DNA of 64,000 nucleotides. Origin: Aporrectodea caliginosa (taxonomy: Eukaryota; Annelida; Clitellata; Crassiclitellata; Lumbricidae). Where the stretch lies: positions 966,337 through 1,030,336 of the forward strand of contig JACEVL010000517.1 of NCBI GenBank assembly GCA_020284085.1, in the 5' to 3' direction. Numbering within the stretch: position 1 is the first letter of the stretch; the number at the start of each line of letters is the position of its first letter. Below the pieces are notes generated by a model. It searched no databases and was not told the DNA's origin. It saw nothing but the letters and a program-made list of their open reading frames with translations. This document shows positions 21,660-33,694 of the stretch, piece by piece. Position numbers and translations under genes: made by a program.

Positions 21660-22820
21660 CTAAAATAAAAAGGCACGTAATCAATTGGCTATTGAATCTT
21701 CAGCAAACAACTTCAGCGATGCGTGCTCTGTGTGGATCAAAGTTCAAGGTGTTGTTGCTTGAGAAAACTACCGTTCGACTGGTTTTGAAAGCAACGGAAG
21801 ATTGTATCTGATCTTGTGAAGAATTTAGACGTACAGCTGAAATTTTCAAGGTCAGTCAACGTATTGCAGTTACATGTAAGTAGGTCTACATTCATGACTT
21901 TAAGCGTAGTTAGTATGTATGTATGCCTATAGTTTATGTAGGCCTATTATACGACGTGTAGGCTACGTTTGCCTTTCATATTTGCGGTCGAGATTCAAAT
22001 CCCTGTTCATGTGACAGTGATGACCCATGTGGAAAGATTCTCTGATTGTTCTTTATTATTTTATTTTTAGTTAATTTGCATAGCGCCACTCAGATAATCA
22101 TAGGCACTCGATCGCTGCTCTAGCCTAAATAATGCAAAATGTAATTGAGAATAAAACTTTGAATAGAAATACAGCAAGAATTGAAATATAAATAGAGTGA
22201 CCAATATACCTACAATAAGGAAAATGGGACATAGAAACTAGAAGAATCACAGGTGCCTGAATCATTTGTGGTCTTTGCACTTAGCCAAAAGATGATGATT
22301 AGATCCTTGGACCACGCTCCTGAAGACGAATATTTACACAGATGTGTTATAATTGAACGGTTAACCTACTTTACAATACTCTTGCATTGATGATTGAACC
22401 TCTTCGTAATCAGTCGTAGACGCCATTTGTATTGTATTGTATTGTATTTATAAAATCTGGTTTCGCTTTCGAAGCCTTGTTACATAAATGAACCGATCAG
22501 TTGGTGAATATTGCAAGACGGTCGTTTTTATATATGCCACAGTAAAGCCTTAACACTGCTGGCTGTATTCAAAGTAACAAACAACATTGTAGTTGAACAT
22601 TCATGTAGCACAACTCACAGAGCAAGACATATCAGACGTGCTGTAAAGGAGACCCGCGATTAGTAGGCTACTAGAGCCTAAAAACGTCAAAATGATCATA
22701 GGCTTACATTGCCATGGCATGCCTATTGAATTCGCTACGGCGCTTTTTTTATACGTGTCTGCTAAATCGTAATTAGGCCTACTACAGACTACAAACAACT
22801 AGACTACTTGGTTATACTAT
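21660..22820. other. No gene recognised
   Basis: AT-rich spacer with a TATTG tandem run (about 22433-22450) and another AGCGCC repeat end (about 22081). Confidence 0.5.
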
Positions 22821-22861
22821 CAACAACTGTTTGGCTGAACAAAGTACTGAGTCTTGCAGAA

Positions 22862-23232
22862 ATGAGTAAAAAATCAACATAGAATAGGCCTACTTTGGGT
22901 GTTTCTGGTGAAACAAGAAACGCAGGTGATGTCGACACTGCACAATCAGCTGTTGAACTGCATCACAAATCTTATGCGAAATACGTTGAATCTGATGATG
23001 AAGCTACGATTATTAAATCAGATGGATCCGAAACTAGCGAGCATTCAAACACTCCTTGTGAAATTCAAGAATTAATTCAAAATAATAAAACTCATGACAT
23101 CTTGATTACCGAATATGACGCTGATGAAGAGAATGGTAACATTCGCCTCTTAAGGACAGATTCTGACACTGATATAAGATGACGTTCAGGACGTCTATGA
23201 TAAATAAGAAGAGCAATGCCTTAGTCAGCGCT
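22862..23232 (+). pseudogene. Ankyrin/Mab-21 gene, copy 3: N-terminal stub
   Basis: It starts MSKKS like copy 2, then has an in-frame TAG seven codons in. It stays open to 23182 with a similar acidic, Ser/Glu-rich N-terminus (SDGSETSEHSN compares with STGSETRELSY of copy 2). Homology to copy 2 persists to GCCTTAGTCAGC (about 23232), just where the first ankyrin repeat would begin. There an A/T tandem tract and a minus-strand LINE replace it. So copy 3 is truncated by a LINE insertion or linked deletion. Confidence 0.8.
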
Positions 23233-23436
23233 TAATTTATGCATAATAATAATAATAATAACTTAATAAGAATAATAACAATAATAAATAGAACACATAG
23301 GGCTTACGAATAAGATCTCGTCAGGTCACAATGAATAGGGGCGTGCACTTCAATAGGCCCCTCCATGGCGAAGCTTCCCGGTCGGGTCGGGTAATGTAAT
23401 GTAATGTAATGTAAATCTTCGAAAATTTCTCAGCGC

Positions 23437-24350
23437 CCACAAAAGCCACGTCAGGGAGACCAGCTTATTCACCGGCGCTACATCAAATCAAGTCCGCAAT
23501 AGCCAAAACTCCTCTGTTCGTTTCGGTGCCAGGTCAAAATCCGGGGAGGTCAAGCCGAGGAGACAGCATGGTGCTACGGTGGCAATCGGTAATGATGGTG
23601 GTCGTGTGGTGGCGCAGGAGTGGAATCAGGATAGGATATCTTGAAGAGTTCGGATTTCAGTCGTGAGTGGAAAGCAGAAGAGGAGAGTGCAAGCGGAGGA
23701 GAGTTTGAGTTAAGAGGCGAGATAGGATGATGAGCAAACTGGCGTAGGTCTTTTGGGAGTCTGTTCCAAAGAGCTGGTGCAGCGTAGACTAAGGAGCGGT
23801 TGCAGAATTTCAGAGAGTATGAGACTGGAGGCCGGGATAGAGAAAGGTATGATGATGAGCGAGTAGACCCAGGCGGTTGGATGGTGAATAGCTGGCGAAT
23901 GTAAGAGGGTTTAGACGTTTGAAGGGCATTGTAGGTAAGAGATACTATTTTGTAATGGATGCGCTGAGGGACTTTAAGCCAATGAAGTGATTTCAAAACA
24001 GGGGTTATGTGGTGGTGTTTGGGAGTTTTGGTGACTGCGCGGGCGAGCGCATTCTGGATTGTTTGCAGGCGTTTGATTTGAGAAGAGTCGATGTTGTAAA
24101 AATGGAATTGCAGTAGTCGAGTTTGGAATGAACAAGTGAGGTGGCTATTGTGCATGCAGTCTTGTAATCAAGTATTGGGCGCAATCGACGGAGGTCACGG
24201 ATGTGCATATAGCAGGTGCGAGATAGCTGGCTGATATGGTCGGAAAAGGTGAGGTTTTTATCGATGATGATTCCAAGATTGCGGACAGGAGAAGAGTAAG
24301 GTGCGGGAGAAGTGAGATCGGTTGGACAAAGGTCGGGAGGATAGGCTAGT
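23437..24350 (-). mobile_element. CR1/L2-like LINE, C-terminal ORF2 fragment
   Basis: The minus-strand frame 24155-23574 encodes the classical C-terminal region: LQTIQNALARAVTKTPKHHH, LKSLHWLKVPQRIHYKI, SSYLSLSRPP and AAPALWNRLPKDLR. Farther upstream to 24350 the homology is in broken frames. The 3' end (about 23437) has an AGCGCC...GGCGCT stem. A TAATG tandem run lies just beyond it at 23390-23412. Confidence 0.88.
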
Positions 24351-24463
24351 TTGTTTAATTGGGTCGGTTTATCAGAGATTAATTTCTCGGATCTTTACTG
24401 CGGGTGGCTCGGTCGCATTATAAACGTGAGTACAATACAACACACAACACAACACAATATACT

Positions 24464-24700
24464 GGGGCGCGGTGGTATAAGGGTATGTTCGGTGCCTTGC
24501 AGCTGGAGGGTTGCGGGTTCGAATCCACCTCAAAGCCGTCGCGTAGGGACCCTGGGCAAGTCCTTCACTCGCAATTGCTCATGCGCTTCGGCGTGAAACT
24601 CCGACTACAGCAGTAGTCGGGAGCGCCTCTGAATAGGAAATCTGGTAGAGGCGCTATAACAAGTGTTCAAATACAATACAATACAATACAATACAATGTA
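24464..24700 (+). repeat. tRNA-derived SINE with LINE-like 3' stem-loop
   Basis: tRNA-like head with box B GGGTTCGAATCC (24515-24526). The body has two hairpins: CCGACTAC...GTAGTCGG, then AGCGCCTCT (24622) pairing perfectly with AGAGGCGCT (24647). The tail is (AATAC)n. An inverted relative is at 43385-43594. Confidence 0.88.
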
Positions 24701-24719
24701 AAATGGCTTTAATAAAGCC

Positions 24720-25340
24720 AGTATTTTAATCTGTGAGATTTTTTTATAAATAGTAGGCCTATGCAGCCTGTTGGGTTTTGTTATGAGTGAATCAGTGTAG
24801 CTTTGGTAAACTGAAGTTTTGACTTTTAATATTAATAATCTGTGGTGAGAAATGTGTCAGCGCATACGGAAGGTAGTTGAAGGAAGCCGAGACCCGTTGA
24901 CTCTGATGATGGCTGGATTTGTTGCCTTTGGATCCAAGAAATGCTGCTGCCTATTGTTACCTGATGGACCGTGGTGGACACCAGACTCTGTCGCTTCTGT
25001 CACAGACAAGAGGCTCTTCACAGGGACTGTGGAACTTCCTGCCTCCGCCTGGCCTGCTCGCCGTCGGTTACTTGGCCTCGGCCGCTTCCCTTCAGTCGCA
25101 CCTCGTCGCAAGGGACTTTGACTCGCCCTTCAATCTTGGACGCCCCGACTTCGGTCAACCGCGAGTCCGTAACCACTGAACCCGACGTCAGAGTCCAGTA
25201 TGACTCAAGTCGCGGTGTTGGCAGGAGGATATCTGAGACGCTGCTCGTCTTCAGTTATTCACGTAGAAGATTTGTTGAGTTTGCAATAGTATTTATAGGG
25301 TGAAATTGTATTTTAGAGTATAATTAATAATTTTGTTGAT
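24720..25340. other. No gene recognised; GC-richer repeat-like tract
   Basis: The 24880-25220 part is GC-richer than its surroundings and open in several frames, but none has a recognisable domain. It could be part of a retroelement terminal region. Confidence 0.35.
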
Positions 25341-25354
25341 CATATTGTATCGTA

Positions 25355-25645
25355 TCTAAAAATTTATAAAGCGCCTCTCGCAGAATGGACCATTCAGAGG
25401 TGCTCTCAGTGCAGAAGCCCCGGGGAAAGAGAAACGTCGTGAGGGAACGAGCAGATTAGGAGGATAACCCAGAGAATAGTTTTGCACGCAGTGGAGGGGG
25501 AAGGTCATTCCAAGCAGAAGGACCTACAACAGCAAATGACCGACGTTGAGCAAGAGCGGTCCTGGTCCGAGGGACAAAAAGATCAAATCGGTCAGTAGAG
25601 CGCAACGAACGAAGATAAAAGAGCAGATATATCCTGTATCTTTAC
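25355..25645 (-). mobile_element. CR1/L2-like LINE 3' end fragment
   Basis: On the minus strand broken frames resemble TTLAQRRSFAVVGPSAWNDL of the LINE C-terminus. The 3' end at 25370 has the stem AGCGCCTCT...AGAGGTGCT. Confidence 0.65.
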
Positions 25646-25739
25646 CGTATTTAGGCTTACCTATGTTTTCGGACCAGTGGCGTTTAACCACTCCCACCAC
25701 CTGTAATGGGAGAACAAACCACTTCTGGTCGACTAATAT

Positions 25740-26030
25740 ATGTTACAGGGAATGTGTATACTGTATAGTGAGGGAATATGTATATATCCTGAAATTTCAG
25801 GGTATGTGCATTATAATGCCCTGAAAATGTAGGGTTAGGGTTAGAGGGCTAGGGGTCAGGGATAGTGTTAGGCGGTTAGGCGGTTAGGGGGTTAGCCGGT
25901 TAGGGTTAGTGTTAGGTTTAGATATACATGAAATATACACATAGGCCTACCCCTGATTATACACATTCCCTAGGGTATATGTATATTCCCTAGGGTATAT
26001 GCATATTCCCTAATTTTACACATTAAGTAA
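25740..26030. repeat. Fold-back repeat with a telomere-like TTAGGG core
   Basis: GGGAATGTGTATA on the left is answered by TATACACATTCCC on the right. Between them, about 25828-25920, are degenerate TTAGGG/TTAGGC units (GGGTTAGGGTTAG, GGCGGTTAGG). The right side repeats ATTCCCTAGGGTATATG. Confidence 0.6.
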
Positions 26031-26237
26031 AATAATATATACGAGACTCAGAAGTGACTCAGGAGTCAGGACTGCGCTGCAGGCGTTGTCTTATCGGAAA
26101 TTACCCCCCGTTTATGTCGAAAACGAACTTTCACCCCATTGGTAGGCTTAGACGCCACTGCAGGCTTGGACTTGTATTCCTTGTATGCAGGCAAGCCCAG
26201 CAGCTACGGCTGCGTGCCCTCTCAGGCTCAGCAAGTC

Positions 26238-26500
26238 NNNNNNNNNNNNNNNNNNNNNNNNNNNNNNNNNNNNNNNNNNNNNNNNNNNNNNNNNNNNNNN
26301 NNNNNNNNNNNNNNNNNNNNNNNNNNNNNNNNNNNNNNNNNNNNNNNNNNNNNNNNNNNNNNNNNNNNNNNNNNNNNNNNNNNNNNNNNNNNNNNNNNNN
26401 NNNNNNNNNNNNNNNNNNNNNNNNNNNNNNNNNNNNNNNNNNNNNNNNNNNNNNNNNNNNNNNNNNNNNNNNNNNNNNNNNNNNNNNNNNNNNNNNNNNN
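26238..26500. other. Assembly gap (263 N)
   Basis: Unknown bases; open frames spanning it are meaningless. Confidence 1.
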
Positions 26501-26534
26501 TGTGATACTGCCCGACTGACTCACAAGTGTTACA

Positions 26535-26645
26535 GTAGAAGTTTCAGTTTAACGACCCGTGCGACAACAAAGATCAATAATATAGGCCTAGGTTCGCATT
26601 CCTCCTTCATCCAGGCTTGGGACTGGTTCCGCAGCTGGCAGGGTA
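26535..26645 (+). repeat. Short interspersed repeat (three copies in window)
   Basis: TTTAACGAC...ACAAAGAT...CCTCCTTCATCCAGG is shared with 63850-63935 (plus) and, inverted, 36575-36650. Confidence 0.6.
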
Positions 26646-26699
26646 TGTTTACAAAGTCTGACAGAACGTGTGTTAGCTGGCATCTAAGGGAAGACGCTG

Positions 26700-27910
26700 A
26701 TTAATTAGTCAGAGACTGTCTCTCGAGACAGTGTCATTTATATATGTTTTTATATATATAATTATATATATATATATTCAACGTCCTGCGGCTCCTGCCA
26801 TACGCGGTTTACCGGCCGGACCTGTTATCTCTCAGCAATCGGCAAAAGCAACAAAACATTCACTGGTAAATGGAATAAGATACCAATTAGCCGACACGAC
26901 TGAAAGCATTTCGCTATCTCTGAGTTGACAATAATTTATGACTTTACATGTTGCCAAGAGAGAACTCTATACGTTAAATTTTCAAACAAAAGGCTAAGCA
27001 AAGATATATAGGTCTAACTTGGGTTAATTTTAAATAATTACCTAAGGAATTTAGTGTTTTTGCGATAATAACGTTGAAAATAGTGTTGCAATAGTCATAA
27101 TAACAAAATAATCAAATTTCTCTGCAAATATGCAAAAAATCCAGAGGCGCACATGCGCCCCTTGCGCCCCCTGCGGACGCCCATGGCTACAGCTACACCC
27201 TTTTATTTCTATGAATTCTGAAACCGTTTACAAATTCGCCACCAACAACAGAAGATACAAAATGCAAGAAGCAAACTAATATAATGCAAAACAATAATGT
27301 TATAATACATAGACAATATATAAATTATACAACTTCTAAAAGTTTTCTTTTGCTATAGGCAAATGGAGAACTTACGATGAAGCAAAAGCAAATCACGTAG
27401 ATGAAGGACAGTCCACTTAACATTAAGAATATTTCAGATTTTAGTCGGTACAATTTGTATGCATCTACCTGTTATGTAAAAAGTCCTGTATATGCACACA
27501 GAAAGAACACAGTACTTCACAGCTTATGTCAAAAGTCCTGTATATATATATATACATACACACACAGAAAGCATATAATGCTTCACAATGATATCATTAG
27601 CACAAATTATTTTAAAAGCAACGCTATCAAGTGTTCATAATTTAGCGTTTTATCATTTGAGCAATTGTAAAAGTCCTCGCTTTACAGCAGAAGTAAAATA
27701 TCTTCATAAATTAAACAACACAATGTCATGTTGAAAGCGACAGGATGTCAGACCTAAGCAGGCCTAAGCATGCTGCAAAAAGTGAGCTCCAAGTCTGGAT
27801 CTTGCCACTAACATATTTCAAAAACAAAACAGAAATTAAAGTCAGGTTCATCCAAACTCTGGTTTGCTTCATCCCAAGTTATTTGTCCAGGCCTCCGGCA
27901 ATTTATCTTT
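26700..27910. other. No gene recognised; probable 3' flank of the GTPase gene
   Basis: AT-rich, with a (TA)n tract at 26735-26777. On the minus strand this is downstream of the GTPase stop codon and may hold its 3' UTR. Confidence 0.45.
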
Positions 27911-27985
27911 CTACACTTCTTTAATATGCTTCTCCAATTCAGCCAGTACATCGTTTAAGCCTTTAACTCCTTGATCGCTGTCGTA

Positions 27986-30900
27986 TTACAATTTTTTCAT
28001 ATGGAAACTTATATCATTTGCTGTTTCATATTCAACACGACGAAGTTCTTCATGTTGTATTTCATACAACGAAATTTCATACTGTTTCTTCAAAGCTGCA
28101 CTGATATCAGTAGCGTCGATAACAACTTGCAAAGTGGCCTTCATCTTTGTAAAATTCTTTTCTACAGCATCGCTCACTTCTCTTAGTATTCTTTCCTTTT
28201 CTGCCCTGAATTTCTCACTACTTTTGAAAGAACAAATTAATTGACGAATCATTGTCTGTTCAAGTTTGTTTAGAATCTTGAAACCGTCCACTTCAAAAGA
28301 AATTCTATCATTTAGAAACGTACCTGATATTATCTCCTGTGTGTTTCTAAAACAAAGTACAAAGTCGTTGTGAAGCATCGCGTTCCACAGATCTGACATT
28401 CGAAGAAAAAAACTTGAGACTGTCAATTTTGAGGGATTGTCAATCATCACTTGCATCAGATGTTGCCTTAATTCGTTTACTTTTCCAATGTAATCTTGGC
28501 TTATTCTGGCCTTTGGTTGTCTGCCATTCCATAAGTCAGGAATATACCACGAATGCAACACGGGGTCATACTTGATCACTTGATTAAATTTAGTTACTTC
28601 TGTAAAACCTTCTGCGTGAGCAGCTGTCTTTATTGCTGTGTCTAAAAGCGCAAGTTGTTTTTCTTGGCCCCACCGATTTTTTTCTTTTGCATCAGCAGCC
28701 AGAACATTCTGATGCACAAAGATGCATCTTGGCATCAGCTCCAATTCCGCTTTGGTTTTCCTGACACAAATCAAGCCCCGAGCAGCAATCTGCAGAATAT
28801 CTTTCAGTTCATACCAGTTTTCTCCTCTCATGTTAATTATTGTAGCATCGGCCAAACCAATGGCAAAAGTAGCTAATTCGTTGTCTCTGAAGGTCGAATT
28901 TCCTGTAAATTCTGAGGATTCAAGACCTCCTGTATCCACAACCAAAACGTAATCGTAATCGACTTGCAAACTTTCTTTATCAACAGGAACTAGATGACAG
29001 TGTATTCCTATTGTGGTACGTCCAGCGATCACCGGAAACTGAAGACCAAAGAGTGCATTGAGTAACATTGACTTTCCAGAACTTTGAACTCCAATAATCG
29101 ACAAAACAAATACTTTTGCGTTGTTAGTCATGATTCTGATTTGATTTAAAACTGCTTTCAGCCAAGCTATTGGAACATTTGAAGCATCACCGTCCATTAA
29201 TTCCAGTGGATGACCCATAAGAAGAAGTCTAGCCACGATTGTAGGGAAATTGCCTATGACATCGGTCATTACAGGCACTTTCTTCAACTCCTCCTTTATA
29301 CGAATTTCTTCCGAGATTACGGCTTCGTACATTTGTCCAACTTCGCGTAGAATATGCGGTAGCCCAATAACGCTGTTTACAATTATCAACTCCAATTGGC
29401 TTTCACATGACCGCTGCTGGTACTGTTTTTGTCTCTCCTTCCTATATTCTTCTAGCATTTTTGATATGATAATTCGACTTCTGGTATCTAAGTTTGTTTT
29501 GCAAGAATTCAGGTAGTACGAAAGATTCTGCTCCTGCAAGAGGTTAAATTTTAAAGAAAAATGATAAGTTACTTCGTTTTGTTCAATAAGACTGCGGCAT
29601 TGTATCTCTCTTTGGCGTCTTTTCTCTGTTTCTTTTTCTGCTATGAAATGTTCGTCTTGATTTTTATATAATGACCTTCGTCGTTGTTCACGTTCAAGTT
29701 TTCCAATTTTCTCCCATGGTTCACCTTGCAGCGGAAGTATCACTGGTTTACAATCCGGCGGTTGTTTCGAAAGTAAATCAACGAATTCATCTGCACTCGC
29801 TTTTCCTAATTTGTATTCCGACTTGTCCTCATCAAGCGAAAACCCTAAATTCTTTCCTCTTTGGATAATATTTGCATATGTTGGCATTTGATGTGAATCT
29901 CCATGCTTTGGCTTGAACAATTTGGAAATCGTTTGTCTCAAATCGTTCGCAAAGTCAATGTCGCTCATTTGCTCTTCGCAATGCCAGTCGTAACTAACTT
30001 GAGAAATTACAACATGACCACTACGATCTTTCCACAATTCGAAATTCGTTTCATTACCTTCATCGGGAGATTCACATGAAATACAGCAAACAATGATCTT
30101 TGTTTGTGACACGTCAACATTCTTGAGAACATTCTCGTACAATTCCTTAAATGACTGAAACGAATCGACCATAAGGATAGTCAACGTTGATGACTGGCAC
30201 AGAAATTGTGTTTGCTTTCGATAATCTCTTGCGTCTCCACGAAGATTTAATGCTGTGAAAAATCTACAGTTGAACTCTTTTTCAGTAGCTGTTGATGACT
30301 GAAACCATGCAGCTTCTATGGATCCGTTTGATATTGATCTTTTCGCAGATCCGTTTGGACATTCTCTATGAAAGAATGTATTGAACGAATTGAGGTTCAG
30401 AAGTTCATTTACGAGTTTTGATTTGGATCTGTGCAAGTTGCCAACACGAATAAAAGATACGATTGGACTTTTTATGTCAACTAATGTATCGGTCAAAGAG
30501 TCTCGATTTGGATATTGCACTTCCGGAACGAGACTTTTCAGAGCAAAAAGCAGCAACGTATATGAACCATATCTCACATTTGGAAGCAATATCGGAATAC
30601 TTAGCTTATTGGCAAACATTTTCTCTACCAAAACCTGTCTGAGAAAGTCGTCACAACAGTTCATTGCAACAACCAACAGATCCATTGGATGCAATTTTCG
30701 CTGACTCTGCCCTCTCTTATCTCTCGTGTTTCGCTGTCTAACACCATCTGAAACGCATTGGACTTTGTTAACTGTTTCTTTGTTACCCGTGTTGTTGAGA
30801 CGCCTATTAATTTCTGTTGTAACTGAAACCACTGCCGTACAGTCGAACGTAAGTAGCTTTCGCACAATGTCTAAGCCATACTGTTCTTCAGAACCATTTT

Positions 30901-31014
30901 GAGATTTTCCGCGCAACTTAATTACTTCACTGAAAGAAAGTTTCTGCGGATAGTAGTCGTTCAACTTTAGCTCTTCCAGGAGATCATTTAAAACCATTCT
31001 CCACAACGAAGTGC
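27986..31014 (-). CDS. Exon 5 of a kinase-GTPase gene: very large inducible GTPase (VLIG/GVIN/URGCP) region
   Basis: An uninterrupted exon of 1,008 codons plus stop. It starts at an acceptor (TTGTAG at 31020-31015) with two bases (GC) that complete a codon from the upstream exon. The N-part has the VLIG landmarks YPQKL (near the start), HPMDLLVVAMNCCDDFLRQVL, LPILLPN-like SIPILLPNVRYGS and a degenerate first nucleotide-binding region (IVSFIRVGNLHRSKSKLVNE). The G domain has P-loop GVQSSGKS (29092-29069), TTIGIH and DTGG (28936-28925); no canonical NKxD is evident, as usual in this family. The C-terminus is helical. VLIG proteins are interferon-inducible cytosolic GTPases in vertebrates, often 1,500-2,400 residues. 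In-frame TAA at 27988-27986 is followed by 24 more plausible codons. A start by itself within this exon (ATG 30997) is a less likely alternative. Confidence 0.92.
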
Positions 31015-31464
31015 CTACAATTTAAAGTGGTCAGAAATCTGCAGTTAAAATATGATAATGATGAAATTGCAGGGCGTGTGGTAGTTTGTGACAAAATGGC
31101 GCTCAAGAAACGTTTAGCTTAAATTCCGCTTCGCTCGATCATAATACCACATGTCAGTGTCTTTGTGACTGTTGAGGCTCCATGAAAACTTTGTTTCCCA
31201 CTGTTAAGTAAGTTCGCGATTGCTATGGGAAATTTACATGACGTGAGATCTGTGACCCATCGGTTTTTGTCTTTTTTTGCGATTTACTTTGGGTTTTAAG
31301 CAGCTTACCCAAAACATTTCTTTGACGTATTGTCGCTGAGTTAGGCTTTCTCTCAGCTGAATTAATTATAGTGATTGCATGGCAGGCGTTTTGATACTAT
31401 CGGTTATTAAGTTATTTTTGAACGTATTTGTGAACATTACAAATGACCAGGCACAACTAGATCA

Positions 31465-31505
31465 CACATGGACGGTGTATGAATATAAATTCATACACCG
31501 TGATC
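31465..31505. repeat. Perfect short inverted repeat
   Basis: ACGGTGTATGAAT faces ATTCATACACCGT across a few bases, within a partly palindromic GATCAC...GTGATC frame. It lies in the intron of the kinase-GTPase gene. Confidence 0.7.
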
Positions 31506-31573
31506 ACCCTGAAGCGTCTGGATTAACGGAGAGGCAGAATCAAATTGTGGAAAAGATTGTGGCATACGTTGAT

Positions 31574-33067
31574 CAGAGGTGGGTAGCAGAAATGGGTAAC
31601 TAATCGATTAGATGCTAATCGATTAGCTAATCGATTAGACAAGCAGCTAATTCTAATTCTAATCAATTAGCTGTCGTCTGATGCTAATTCTAATTATAAT
31701 TGATTAGCAATTTTCAGCCAATTCTAATCGAAAATCGATTAGCTGATCGATTAGATGTTTGAAAATTAAGCTGTGAACGCGTTCGGAAAAATGAGATTAT
31801 TAATATTGAGTTTGAAGAATATACTTACTTACTTATTTATCTGAAGGCTGTTTCAAACTTTCAATTATCTGTTCATAGTTATATGTCCGTTCTGCTCATG
31901 TAACACTGAAAGATTTGCTCGTCTTCATGTTTCTCATCTCAAGCATCACTGTGTTCCTACAACCTCAGCTGCCATGGAACGCGTATTTAGTTCTTCTTGC
32001 TACAGCGTAAACGCTAGGCGCAGTAGGCTAAGCTATGCAATGATTCAAGACATGCTAATTAAGTAAGCAAGTAAGTAAGTATATTCTTTATTAACCAATT
32101 GCTAATCGCACTTTGGTGTACAGACATCTTATAAACGCAGTTAAAAAGTATAAAGTATCCTGACAATTAACGTTTCTCGCATTAAGTAAGTTAGTGACAA
32201 TATCCCTTAATAAACCAACAGCACCTTGGTGCAAAATCATTATAGTCCCGCATATACCTAAAAAGTCAGCCAATGATGATTAGACCTTATACATCATCCC
32301 AGTGATGAAAATTTTACGCATCAAAATTATCTGCGGGACGAATGATACGGTCATGAGCCCGGGGGCGGAGGGAATACTTAGAAGTTTTAATTGGGGGAAG
32401 CAATTCATGCAAAATATGCCCATTATCCACCAAAATGCAACAGTGAGCTTGTGCAGTAGCAGTGTCAATAACTGCAGCTTATGCAGTAGCAATGTCAATA
32501 ATGCAACATATATAATTGACCAATGTGGTGTTGCTTGCTGGTGTGTTGACTATTCTCACATATAGCAGTTGTGCAGCTTTAGGCATTGTAATAGGCTACA
32601 GCTTTAGGTATTGTAATAGGATACAGCATTAGAGCAACTTGCTGTAGTAACTTGCTGTGCTTTGAATAAAATTTGACAAATTCATGAAGCAAATACATGT
32701 ATATGTATCGAACTATTGATTTTCGAAATCTAATTCTTATTGCTAATCGATTAGCTGCTGCTAATTTTAATTCTAGTCGATTAGCTAGATGATTTTGCTA
32801 ATTCTAATTCTAATCGATTAGCAAATTTCAGGAGCTAATTCTAATTCTAATCGATTAGCAATTCTAGCTAATCATACCCATCTCTGGAGGGTAGCTAATC
32901 GATTAGATTATAATCGATTAGCTAATCGATTAGACAAACACTTAAATCTAATTCTAATCAATTAACTACAAGGTTTTTCTAATTCTAATTCCAATCGATT
33001 AGCAAATTTGATTAGCTAATTCTAATTCTAATTGATTAGCAATTTTAACTAATCGTGCCTATCTCTG
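31574..33067 (+). mobile_element. hAT DNA transposon with TAATCGATTAG subterminal arrays
   Basis: Ends CAGAGGTGGGTAGC and GCCTATCTCTG form the inverted repeat. The 8-bp flanks ACGTTGAT (31566-31573) and GCGTTGAT (33068-33075) differ at one base. On the plus strand about 31950-32070 encodes the hAT C-terminal dimerisation segment (SAAMERVFSSSCYSVNARRS). Dense TAATCGATTAG-type repeats fill 31605-31760 and 32730-33050; an internal end-like CCCATCTCTGG at about 32876 suggests a partial duplication of one terminus. Confidence 0.85.
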
Positions 33068-33471
33068 GCGTTGATACCTTTTACGGTTTGGGCACTGAGT
33101 GAGGTACTAAATGCCATGGCAATGTCCATTTATACTTGTTTGGTTAATTTGAAGATAGACTACCCCGGCGAAAACTGGCAATTTGTAAAGAAAATGAAAT
33201 TTGTATGCCATAGAAGAAAGGACGGAAACATCACAGCATTTGAAAGAATTAAAATTATTGGAAAATTTACCTCAAGTCAGAAAATATGCATAAACCTGTG
33301 ATGAAAGAAACACACGTAGCCTATACACATTCAAATGCGTACCCGTCAGCGCGAATTGGCGTGCGGCTTATGAGAGCAATCGGCCGGCGTGTGTGTACTG
33401 TGTATGCATACATATCAGCAGCGACAGTAGAGTTGAGTAAAGTCGACCCTTGCTAGTTAGGACGTGTAGGT

Positions 33472-33629
33472 CAGTGGAGGCGCCAGGATTTCAGGTTTGG
33501 GGGGGCTAAAGCTCCAATCCCTTCCCTTTTGTGACCTCTTCCCTGTGATTTGCAGCGATTTTCCACTTTTTGGCGAGGCTGAGCCGCAGTTAGGGGGGCT
33601 AAGCCCCCTAACCCCTAGCGCCGCCACTG
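33472..33629. mobile_element. hAT-type MITE
   Basis: 158 bp; ends CAGTGGAGGCGCC and GCGCCGCCACTG; perfect target duplication GTGTAGGT (33464-33471, 33630-33637). Same family as 11521-11700. Confidence 0.9.
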
Positions 33630-33694
33630 GTGTAGGTCCAAATGTTTACGCATGAATGGCGTCTGTGATACGTCATGTGTGACAGAACAAAATC

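Noticed and set aside
24464..24545. A true tRNA gene
   Set aside because: SINE body, stem-loop and (AATAC)n tail follow, and an inverted relative exists at 43385.
26054..26704. Open frame crossing the gap
   Set aside because: Most of it is unknown sequence.
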